A stretch of 34,034 bases of DNA from contig CAYFTH010000022.1 of the NCBI GenBank assembly GCA_964346075.1, forward strand, positions 1 through 34,034, in the 5' to 3' direction. This stretch comes from Brumimicrobium sp964346075. GTDB lineage: Bacteria; Bacteroidota; Bacteroidia; Flavobacteriales_D; Crocinitomicaceae. Each line of letters opens with the position of its first letter. Within the stretch, counting starts at the first letter, position 1. Below the pieces are notes generated by a model, which ran no database searches, had not been told where the DNA came from, and saw nothing but the letters and a program-made list of their open reading frames with translations. Shown here one piece after another: positions 1-7,128 of this stretch. The translations under genes were made by a program, and so were the position numbers.

Positions 1-769
1 TAGCGATTAACAAAAAGCCCACTATTTTTTGGGTGTCGTTTAAACTTCTCGAGAATCCAACAAATCCTGCGCTCATAAAGTGGGAGAAATTGATCAATTG
101 ATTCGTACTTATGCCGATAAATCTACCTTTATAAACCTCCCTGCAATCTTCCACGTCAGAAACTTTTATTGTTGATGCTTGTATATCAGCTGAAGCACAG
201 TCACAGTTGTGATGCTTTACATATTCTGCAACCGGTACGTATTCTTTTCCTACACAGACACAAGTCTCGCGCTCTACTTGAAGCCTTTTCCTTAAACCGC
301 TAAACAAACGATAAACAAGCGGACTAATTATCGTTGCGGCAATAGGACTTAACAATAGAGGGAGAAGTAAAGTAGCTCCAAAAGTAGAGAAGTTAAATGA
401 ACTGCCAACAGCTAAAATACCAGCACCTGCAATACCACCAATTAATCCGTGAGTCGTTGAAACCGGCATTCCAATTTTCGTGGCCACAAAAACGGTTGTT
501 GCTGCTGCCAGGGTAATTGATACTGCAAATTCAGAAGATTGAGCCAGCGCTTCAGGAACCAGGCCAATACCAGAAAAACTGCTGACGATTTTACTCATTA
601 GAAATATTGCCGTCAAAGATCCAAGAAGGGAAGTGATGGCTCCCCAAGACAAAGCACTTTTAAAGGAGGTTGTATTACTGCCAAATAAAGTAGCGACACT
701 CTTAAAAAGATCATTGGAGCCGTTACTATAGGCCAAAAATAAAGCTGTTATCACTAAAAGGTATGTCAT
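1..769 (-). CDS. Inorganic phosphate transporter, PiT family (3' end cut by window edge)
   Basis: I translated this open frame by hand from an ATG at 767-769 down to base 1 with no stop, about 256 codons. The first half shows a PiT signature near residue 16 (YSNGSNDLFKSVATLFGS), followed by hydrophobic segments and a second conserved stretch STTHGLIGGIAGAG. A hydrophilic, cysteine-bearing central loop follows (motifs ETCVCVGKEYV and HHNCDC), and then the start of the second repeat half with SLNDTQKI, the counterpart of the GxND signature. The family moves phosphate into the cell with H+ or Na+ at the inner membrane. The C-terminal membrane segments lie outside the window. The gene is 145 bp downstream of the next minus-strand gene, and I saw no clear promoter in between. 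The family call is firm; substrate and coupling ion are inferred from the family. Confidence 0.9.
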   Translation of the reverse strand, partial: MTYLLVITALFLAYSNGSNDLFKSVATLFGSNTTSFKSALSWGAITSLLGSLTAIFLMSKIVSSFSGIGLVPEALAQSSEFAVSITLAAATTVFVATKIGMPVSTTHGLIGGIAGAGILAVGSSFNFSTFGATLLLPLLLSPIAATIISPLVYRLFSGLRKRLQVERETCVCVGKEYVPVAEYVKHHNCDCASADIQASTIKVSDVEDCREVYKGRFIGISTNQLINFSHFMSAGFVGFSRSLNDTQKIVGFLLIA

Positions 770-914
770 AATCTATGAACGAATAAAATTGTCTTTTGGA
801 TTTTACTAGCTCAGTCGATCTATTTTGAATTAACTTACAGGATAGGGAAAAATGAATTGATAGGCACTATAAAACGTCGTCATTGAGTAAAATACAACAC
901 AACCCCAAGGACCA

Positions 915-1520
915 TTACGGACTCAACCAGACATCCACATAAAATTTAACGAGCAATGTGGCCACCAAATAAATGATCGCAGGAATGGCAGGGAAAAGCG
1001 TGTGAAGCAGTATTGCTATTAAAGTCCCGAGAACAGCAATTACAAGAGCTCGGCGGCGGGATCGGAGTAACTCACTCCAGGAAAAGCGACGAAATAATCC
1101 CATTTTTACGAAAAAGGTGGTGTATTGCTGGTAGTTTCCGAAGAACACCAATGGAAATAAAATAATTCCTTGTGGTACCGGGAAACCGGGCTCCTCATAG
1201 ATCAGAAATGCCCATATTTCATCCCAAAAAACGATATTGTCATTGAAGTAATAAATAAATACATGACTCAGCGTTAATAACAGCAAAACGAGGAAACTAT
1301 TGATCACGATTTTGTTGAGTCGCTGACGAAAAGGATAATTGATTTGCTGAAAACGAATGATTTTTTGCACTTTGATCACCGTAAAGATTTCCGTGACGAC
1401 GAGGTCGATGAAGTAAAACAGCAAAATGAAGTACAAGCTCCAGTCAAAGTAAAAGTAACCGAGGAGCGGTATTGCCAGTTCTCCAATAGCCTGAAACCAA
1501 CGTAGCTTTTGCAGCGTCAT
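915..1520 (-). CDS. Hypothetical polytopic membrane protein
   Basis: A 201-aa protein I do not recognise. It is very rich in aromatic and hydrophobic residues and has about five or six likely membrane helices: around residues 10-30 and 30-50, then near 72-92, 118-130 and 160-195. Basic loops (RQRLNK, RRFSWSELLRSRRR) lie between them. The ATG lies only 12 bp after the stop of the upstream TPR lipoprotein gene on the same strand, so the two are probably co-transcribed and translationally coupled. No catalytic motif is visible. The coding call rests on length, membrane character and tight operon spacing; function is unknown. Confidence 0.7.
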   Translation of the reverse strand: MTLQKLRWFQAIGELAIPLLGYFYFDWSLYFILLFYFIDLVVTEIFTVIKVQKIIRFQQINYPFRQRLNKIVINSFLVLLLLTLSHVFIYYFNDNIVFWDEIWAFLIYEEPGFPVPQGIILFPLVFFGNYQQYTTFFVKMGLFRRFSWSELLRSRRRALVIAVLGTLIAILLHTLFPAIPAIIYLVATLLVKFYVDVWLSP

Positions 1521-1532
1521 TGCAGATTACAA

Positions 1533-2588
1533 TTACAAATTTTCTTTCAGTTCTTGAGCAGCCTCCTTTGCAGGAGTATAGTTCTCATCGATTTTTAAGG
1601 CTTTAGAATAAGCTCTGGCGGCATCAGATTGACGACCTTGCTCATAGTACGTTTTGCCGAGTTGATACCAACCCTGCACGTAATCGGGGTTGATGCTTAG
1701 CAATTTATTATAAAAATGAACGGCACTATCCAACTGATGCTGATGATGTTGTTTGATGTAAGCCTGGTTGAAATAAGAAATATAAAAAGTGGAATCAACT
1801 TTCAGCAGGTCTCTGTATCCTTGAAGTGCCTTGTCGTATTTTTCCAAATCCTGATAACTTTTGGCGGCACCATATATTGCATTTAAATTTTTTGATTTGA
1901 GTTCGTGGGCATTTTCGTAATACTCCAGTGCTAAATCATGTTTCCCCATATCGGAAAGCAACCAGCCTATATTTAAATGACCGATAAAATAGTCGGGATC
2001 CAGTTGTACGGCTGTTTGATAACTTGACAATGCCAGATCGTAATTTTCAATTGTTTTATAAATAGAACCTTTTAAAACATAGGCGTCCCGGTATTGATCA
2101 TCAATTTTCAGGGCGTCGTTAATGAGCTTTATCGCTGTTTTAAAATCACCGGTCAGTGAATGGGTGTTGGCCAGTTCAACCATAGCAGAAGGACTATTCG
2201 GTTTTAGCGTTAATACATATCTGTAATGTCTTTTGGCGCGTTCAATATCTGATAACGGAGCTTTGGGTTTATTGATGAGTGTCCACGCGTATAGCTTACG
2301 AGCTTCTAAATTCGTGGAATCGAGTTTATAAGCCTTGGCTCCCGCATCAAGCGCACAACTGAAATTGAGTGCCTCTTTGCACAGATTCCCCATCGCCAAT
2401 AAAAGTTCCATGTTTTTTGGGCTTTCTTTGAGTTTTTCGTTTAAAATTTGAATGCTGTCCTCGAGCGTGAGGTTTTCCGCTTCAGAAGCTGCAAAGAATT
2501 GCTCTTCTGTTTCATTTTTTTCTCGCTCTGAGCAGCTGTTGACGGCGAATAAAAACAAGGGTAATGCAAAAATGGATAAAACTTTCAT
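1533..2588 (-). CDS. TPR-repeat lipoprotein
   Basis: A 351-aa protein with a short hydrophobic signal and a lipobox-like VNSC, so Cys19 would be the lipidated residue after signal peptidase II cleavage. The mature part is a series of about seven to eight tetratricopeptide repeats from roughly residue 50 to 345, with the usual small/large pattern (for example YVLKGSIYKTIENYDLALSS and GWYQLGKTYYEQGRQSDAAR). TPR arrays bind protein partners, so this is probably a periplasmic-facing scaffold or assembly factor; the partner cannot be read from the sequence. A -7 box (TAACTTTG) lies 25 bp upstream of the ATG. The 201-aa membrane protein gene follows 12 bp downstream and probably shares the transcript. 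Confidence 0.85.
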   Translation of the reverse strand: MKVLSIFALPLFLFAVNSCSEREKNETEEQFFAASEAENLTLEDSIQILNEKLKESPKNMELLLAMGNLCKEALNFSCALDAGAKAYKLDSTNLEARKLYAWTLINKPKAPLSDIERAKRHYRYVLTLKPNSPSAMVELANTHSLTGDFKTAIKLINDALKIDDQYRDAYVLKGSIYKTIENYDLALSSYQTAVQLDPDYFIGHLNIGWLLSDMGKHDLALEYYENAHELKSKNLNAIYGAAKSYQDLEKYDKALQGYRDLLKVDSTFYISYFNQAYIKQHHQHQLDSAVHFYNKLLSINPDYVQGWYQLGKTYYEQGRQSDAARAYSKALKIDENYTPAKEAAQELKENL

Positions 2589-2612
2589 GAGGTTATAATT
2601 TTATACGGGATG

Positions 2613-2620
2613 CAAAGTTA
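2613..2620 (-). promoter_or_regulatory. Candidate -7 promoter box of the TPR lipoprotein gene
   Basis: On the minus strand this reads TAACTTTG, a full match to the Bacteroidota primary sigma factor -7 consensus TAnnTTTG, 24 bp before the ATG at 2588. No clear -33 TTTG was found at the expected spacing. The gap 2589-2931 (343 bp) holds this box and otherwise only a short unconvincing plus-strand ORF. Confidence 0.5.
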
Positions 2621-2931
2621 ATCAAAATTGACTGCTCTTTAGGCTACTCTATCCATTAAACATAATGCAAAGCGTTGTTTTAACGAAGTTTAACCCCTTT
2701 CATCCTTTTCAGTTAGAAAGGTGCTTTTTGCACGGTGTAGAACGCGTAAAATTCCTCAAAAAGCTATTAATGCTATCATTTTAGAGCTATGTACGAATGG
2801 AGATCATTATGTTGAAAGTAATCATTATTGATGGAATATATCAGGATGAACCTTTCAAAATCGCAGCGCGAACAACGGAGCAGCTGGTGTTGAAAAAAGG
2901 AGTTGACCAAGGTTACAAACGTAAGAAGAGA

Positions 2932-3597
2932 CTAAACCTTTCTAGCGCGCAGCATTTCGCGCTTACCCGGAGGGCCGGGAAGTCGTTCGACCGCGAAGCC
3001 AGCTGTTTCGAGATCTCTTCTAACCTGACCTTTAGCGCAATAAGTCACGAATAGGCCTCCTTGTCTCAATGCATCAAAGAGTTTTTCAAAATGAGTCAGC
3101 GTCCACATCTCGGGTTGCACCCGGGGCCCGAAAGCATCAAAATAGATAAGATCAAAGGATGCAGGATCCGCCTGGTGTTTCTGAAGTTTTACGTGGCGTT
3201 TACATAATTTAAAATGCGGGCTAATGGTCTCAAATACTTCCCAGGAACACGTGTGCATCTTCTCAAACCAACGCAGAGCCTGTTCATCAGGAATCAATTC
3301 TTCGTATCCGAGTGTTTCAATCTCTGTCCATCCAAGCGGATGAGCTTCAAGACCTGTATAGTGGATGTTAAGATGTTCATCAACTGCTGTTTGAGCGGTC
3401 AGTAAGGCATTGAGCCCCGTTCCAAAACCTACCTCTAAAACAGATAGTGTTGGCTTCTTAAATTGCAGTAACCCATTTTTAATGAACACGTGTAATGCTT
3501 CTTGCAAAGCACCATGTTTGGAGTGGTAGTTTTCATTCCATTCGGGAAGAAAAAGCGTGTTCGAACCATCTCCGGTTTTAATTATTTTTCGTTTCAT
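2932..3597 (-). CDS. mnmD: tRNA 5-methylaminomethyl-2-thiouridine methyltransferase, MnmD-like
   Basis: A 221-aa SAM-dependent methyltransferase of the MnmD type, which converts the nm5 group on wobble uridine 34 of certain tRNAs to mnm5. It corresponds to the methyltransferase half of E. coli MnmC without the FAD oxidase half. Seen in the sequence: an N-terminal family region with LFLPEWNENYHSKHGALQEA, the SAM-binding loop VLEVGFGTGLN near residues 53-62, and the family motif YFDAFGPRVQPEMW. The open frame runs upstream to a TTG at 3654, but the ATG at 3597 gives the usual N-terminus (MKRKIIKTGDGS), so I use it. dnaB is divergent, with 179 bp between the two starts. No associated oxidase gene is in the window. 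Confidence 0.9.
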   Translation of the reverse strand: MKRKIIKTGDGSNTLFLPEWNENYHSKHGALQEALHVFIKNGLLQFKKPTLSVLEVGFGTGLNALLTAQTAVDEHLNIHYTGLEAHPLGWTEIETLGYEELIPDEQALRWFEKMHTCSWEVFETISPHFKLCKRHVKLQKHQADPASFDLIYFDAFGPRVQPEMWTLTHFEKLFDALRQGGLFVTYCAKGQVRRDLETAGFAVERLPGPPGKREMLRARKV

Positions 3598-3764
3598 AAA
3601 AGCAACTTTATTGTGAAGAAAATACCGATCGGAGAACTTCAAAAGCGCACACAATATTAATGATAATAGCGGATTTGAGTCAAATAAAGTTATCCACTTA
3701 AAATGATTTGTTCACAAACCGATGAGATCAAAACGGAAAAGTCGTTATTGGAAATGGAATTAAA

Positions 3765-3772
3765 TATATTTG
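3765..3772 (+). promoter_or_regulatory. Candidate -7 promoter box of dnaB
   Basis: The sequence TATATTTG matches TAnnTTTG exactly and ends only 4 bp before the dnaB ATG at 3777. If it is used, transcription would start at or next to the start codon. A TTG at 3748-3750 could be part of a -33 element, but the 14-bp spacing is short. Confidence 0.45.
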
Positions 3773-3776
3773 CACT

Positions 3777-5363
3777 ATGGAGAAGGATGAAAAAAAGGAC
3801 AATAAAATTGGTGTCAATCGCAATCAGCGAACCAATAAAACACCGATGGATGTAGGACGGGTTCCGCCGCAGGCGACAGACCTTGAAGAAGCTGTTCTAG
3901 GTGCGATGATGATTGATGGTGGTGCAGTAAATGATGCCATTGATATCTTGCGCACGCCTGAAGCATTTTACGATCCGAAACATAAATTGATCTTTGAGGC
4001 CATTCGAGATCTCTACGCCTCTTCCACTCCAATCGATTTGCTAACTGTGACCGAAGAGCTCCGAAAATTAGGTAAATTAGAGGTCGCCGGCGGACCGTAT
4101 TACCTGTCTACGTTAACGAACAAGGTGGCATCCGCGGCGCACATCGAATATCATAGCCGGATAATTATTGAGAAATATATTCAACGGGAAATTATTTCCA
4201 TGTCCAGTGAAATCCTCAAGGAGGCTTATGACGAAACAAAAGACGTGTTTAGTGTGCTTTCAAAAGCAGAGGAAGACCTTTTTGCCATTGCTCAAAGTAA
4301 CATGAAAAAGAGTTACGACACGATGTCTACGGCTATGCAGGGTGCAATTGAAGAAATTGAGAAAGCCAGAAAAAATACGGACGGAATTTCTGGTGTGCCG
4401 ACGGGCTTTAAGGCGCTAGATAAAATGACTTCGGGATGGCAGCGTTCTGACATGATTGTTATTGCCGCACGACCCGCCATGGGTAAAACAGCTTTTGTCC
4501 TCTCGATGGCTAGAAATACTGCTGTGGATTATGATATGGGAGTAGCCATCTTTTCGCTGGAGATGTCCAGCGTTCAGTTGGTGAAAAGACTGATATCTGC
4601 AGAGGCGCGAATAGACGCTGAGAAGCTCAGAAAAGGGAATATTGCCGATCACGAATTTCAACAAATTCACTCGCGTATCTCGAGATTATCGAAAGCGCCA
4701 ATCTATATTGATGACACCCCCGGAATTTCCATTTTTGAATTGCGTGCGAAATGCCGACGTATGAAGCAGAAGCATGATATTCAAGTCGTGGTTATCGATT
4801 ATTTACAGCTCATGACGGGCGGATCGAATAAAAATGCGGGAAACCGGGAGCAAGAAATATCGCAAATATCGCGTTCTATTAAGGAAATTGCCAAAGAACT
4901 CAACGTTCCTGTTGTTGCTCTTTCTCAGTTGAGCCGTTCTGTAGAGCAGCGCGGAGGCGATAAACGACCTGTACTTTCTGATTTGCGTGAATCGGGAGCG
5001 ATTGAGCAGGATGCAGATATCGTTTCTTTTATTTATCGTGCAGAATATTACGGACTGATGGAGGACGAACAGGGGCCTACTCAAGGAATGGGGGATATTA
5101 TTGTAGCCAAGCATAGAAATGGCTCAACAGATACAGTGAGGCTTCGTTTCGTTGGTCAATATGCACGGTTTGAAAATGTAGAATCATTTGATGAAGGTCT
5201 GGATGAGCCTCAGGAGCCAGCTGCGCTAAATCCGAATAAATCGTTCGAGTCCGATAGTGGTGACAGCGATAATGTAGTCATTCGTTCTAGCAAAATGGAT
5301 GAGATTGGCGAAGATGATGACTTCGATTTATCCAGTGGAGCGGTTGAAGACGATCCTTTTTAG
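3777..5363 (+). CDS. dnaB: Replicative DNA helicase DnaB
   Basis: A 528-aa hexameric 5'-3' helicase that unwinds DNA at the replication fork and recruits primase. The N-terminal DnaB domain (about residues 28-130, starting VPPQATDLEEAVLGAMM) is followed by a linker helix and the RecA-like ATPase domain from about residue 200. Walker A is ARPAMGKT at 231-238, Walker B is in VVVIDYLQLM, and the family segment LSQLSRSVEQRGGDKRP and the arginine-containing DLRESGAIEQDAD follow. The acidic C-terminal tail ends DDDFDLSSGAVEDDPF. There is no intein. The ATG at 3777 leaves a basic 25-residue leader before the conserved region, which fits Bacteroidota homologues. The next gene's ATG lies 40 bp past the stop. 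Confidence 0.97.
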   Translation: MEKDEKKDNKIGVNRNQRTNKTPMDVGRVPPQATDLEEAVLGAMMIDGGAVNDAIDILRTPEAFYDPKHKLIFEAIRDLYASSTPIDLLTVTEELRKLGKLEVAGGPYYLSTLTNKVASAAHIEYHSRIIIEKYIQREIISMSSEILKEAYDETKDVFSVLSKAEEDLFAIAQSNMKKSYDTMSTAMQGAIEEIEKARKNTDGISGVPTGFKALDKMTSGWQRSDMIVIAARPAMGKTAFVLSMARNTAVDYDMGVAIFSLEMSSVQLVKRLISAEARIDAEKLRKGNIADHEFQQIHSRISRLSKAPIYIDDTPGISIFELRAKCRRMKQKHDIQVVVIDYLQLMTGGSNKNAGNREQEISQISRSIKEIAKELNVPVVALSQLSRSVEQRGGDKRPVLSDLRESGAIEQDADIVSFIYRAEYYGLMEDEQGPTQGMGDIIVAKHRNGSTDTVRLRFVGQYARFENVESFDEGLDEPQEPAALNPNKSFESDSGDSDNVVIRSSKMDEIGEDDDFDLSSGAVEDDPF

Positions 5364-5403
5364 CCTCATATTAATTTTGTATCTTATCCCAAAATGTAAG
5401 AAA

Positions 5404-6666
5404 ATGGAAAAGTTGAAAGCGTTGGTGCTGATGTTGTTGATCATGACGGGGACTGCGCATGCCAGCAGTATCTTAATACCCATGGACGAAACGCAGAGCA
5501 ATCATCTCAAAGCGTACGGTATTTCCTATTTTGCCCTTGAGAATGGATTGACAATGGAATGGTTACTGAATTTCCGTGGTGGATCATTTTTGATTCCGCA
5601 TGTTTCGGCAATCGAGGATGAACTCGTGGTACGAGGAGTGAGCTATGAAATAGTTCCAGATGGTCAGGTAAATAATATGAAGCGTAAAATCGCCTCACCT
5701 GAATTAAATCAGGAGGTTGTACAACTCGAAGTGGCTCCTAAAATTGCGGTGTACACGCCGGACGGAAAACAACCCTGGGATGATGCAGTAACGTTAGTAA
5801 TGGAATATGCAGAAATACCGTATGACAAAGTGTATGATAGTACGGTGATAGCTGGCGGTCTGAAGGAATATGACTGGTTACATTTGCACCACGAAGATTT
5901 TACTGGTCAGTATGGTAAATTTTATGCCGCTTATAAAAATGCTCCCTGGTATCGACAACAAGTGGCGGATCTGGAAGCTAGTGCGCGCCGACTCGGATTT
6001 ACTAAGGTGGCTGATATGAAGCTGGCTGTTGCTCAATCCATTAAGAACTATGTCGTTGGTGGAGGATTTTTGTTTACCATGTGTAGTGGAACGGATAGTT
6101 TTGATATTGCTCTGGCTGCTCACGAAACGGATATTGCAGAACGGATGTTTGATGGTGATGGTACGGACCCAAACTATCGGTCAAAAATGGATTTTGAACA
6201 CGCTTTCGCGTTTGAAGATTATGAACTCGTCGAAAGTCCATATGAATATGAGTATTCCACCATTGACGGGACGAAACGTCATCGTGCCGTAACGGAAAAA
6301 AATGACGTTTTTTCCTTGTTTGACTTTTCTGCAAAATGGGATGTAGTTCCTACCATGCTGACGCAATCTCATGAACGAGTGGTTAAAAATTTCTATGGAC
6401 AGACGACTGATTTTGTAAAAGAGTATGTCAAACCTTCAGTGACCATTATGGGAGAATCCAAAAAGTTGGGTACGGTAAAATACATTCACGGTGAGATGGG
6501 TAATGGTACCTGGACCTTTTACGGAGGGCATGATCCAGAAGACTATCAACATCGCGTTGGTGATCCGCATACGGATTTAAACTTACACCCGAATTCTGCA
6601 GGTTATCGCCTTATTCTGAATAATGTTCTTTTCCCTGCAGCGAAAAAGAAGAAACGTAAGACCTAA
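5404..6666 (+). CDS. Exported class I amidotransferase-fold protein (often named 'asparagine synthetase B' in Bacteroidota)
   Basis: A 420-aa protein with a signal peptide (MEKLKALVLMLLIMTGTAHA, cleavage near residue 20), so it probably acts in the periplasm. I recognise it from Flavobacteriia, where it is commonly annotated 'asparagine synthetase B'. Neither the Ntn-type glutaminase N-terminus with catalytic Cys1 nor the ATP-pyrophosphatase SGGxDS motif of AsnB is visible. Instead there is an Rossmann-like segment (KIAVYTPDGKQPWDDAV), the conserved LHLHHEDFTGQYGKFY, and a nucleophile-elbow-like GGGFLFTMCSGTDSFDIALA with Cys227, which resembles class I glutamine-amidotransferase or ThuA-like folds. 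I chose ATG 5404 over the longer frame from 5299 because it gives the signal peptide and avoids overlap with dnaB. A membrane protein gene follows after 3 bp. The reaction is unknown. Confidence 0.85.
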   Translation: MEKLKALVLMLLIMTGTAHASSILIPMDETQSNHLKAYGISYFALENGLTMEWLLNFRGGSFLIPHVSAIEDELVVRGVSYEIVPDGQVNNMKRKIASPELNQEVVQLEVAPKIAVYTPDGKQPWDDAVTLVMEYAEIPYDKVYDSTVIAGGLKEYDWLHLHHEDFTGQYGKFYAAYKNAPWYRQQVADLEASARRLGFTKVADMKLAVAQSIKNYVVGGGFLFTMCSGTDSFDIALAAHETDIAERMFDGDGTDPNYRSKMDFEHAFAFEDYELVESPYEYEYSTIDGTKRHRAVTEKNDVFSLFDFSAKWDVVPTMLTQSHERVVKNFYGQTTDFVKEYVKPSVTIMGESKKLGTVKYIHGEMGNGTWTFYGGHDPEDYQHRVGDPHTDLNLHPNSAGYRLILNNVLFPAAKKKKRKT

Positions 6667-6669
6667 GCC

Positions 6670-7128
6670 ATGTTCTATTTTTTTACCAAACCAAGTTATC
6701 GCTTAGGATTAATTGTACTTATTGGATTTGGTGTTTTTCTTTACTTTTCTGATGCTTTGGCAGAATTGGTAGTGTCTTGGTTTATGCAACATGATTTTAC
6801 TTACGCCAAACCTGCACAGCTCAAACTCATTTATTTGGTATTGCTGGCTGTTATCGTCGGTCTGCTGGTCGCTGTTGAAAACAATGAAGGTGCATCAGAT
6901 AAGTATAAGGGTTGGGCATTTACGAACGTGATAATGTGGGCAATGTTTGCTTATATTATCGGTTTTCTGATACACCTATGGACTGTGGTTGATGTTCTTA
7001 CGTCAAATAAGAGTATGATGGCACTTGAAGGGAATTATTGGCTCTATTATATCGCTGATTATTGCTTGATCATCGGTTTTTCTTACGCAGGATTTCGTTA
7101 CCTCAAACCTGTCATTCATCAAAACTGA
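6670..7128 (+). CDS. Hypothetical four-helix membrane protein
   Basis: A 152-aa protein with four likely transmembrane helices, around residues 12-33, 48-66, 80-105 and 125-145. I do not recognise a family. Its ATG is 3 bp after the stop of the exported amidotransferase-like protein, so the two are almost certainly translated from one mRNA, probably together with dnaB. The last 10 bp overlap the 3' end of the convergent regulator gene (7119-8966), leaving no room for a separate terminator. The coding call is supported by tight spacing and membrane character. Confidence 0.75.
   Translation: MFYFFTKPSYRLGLIVLIGFGVFLYFSDALAELVVSWFMQHDFTYAKPAQLKLIYLVLLAVIVGLLVAVENNEGASDKYKGWAFTNVIMWAMFAYIIGFLIHLWTVVDVLTSNKSMMALEGNYWLYYIADYCLIIGFSYAGFRYLKPVIHQN

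Noticed and set aside
2797..3054. 85-codon plus-strand ORF beginning MEIIMLKVIIIDG, looking faintly like a response-regulator start
   Set aside because: Only the first 45 codons lie outside mnmD; the rest is antisense to its conserved 3' end. The receiver-domain pattern stops after a few residues and no family match could be supported.
3598..3654. TTG-initiated extension of mnmD
   Set aside because: The ATG at 3597 gives the typical family N-terminus, and the extension has no conserved features.
3817..4032. Minus-strand ORF inside dnaB
   Set aside because: It is a shadow of a strongly conserved plus-strand gene, with no start context or family resemblance.
5299..5403. N-terminal extension of the exported amidotransferase-like protein
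   Set aside because: It overlaps dnaB and would bury the clear signal peptide that starts at ATG 5404.
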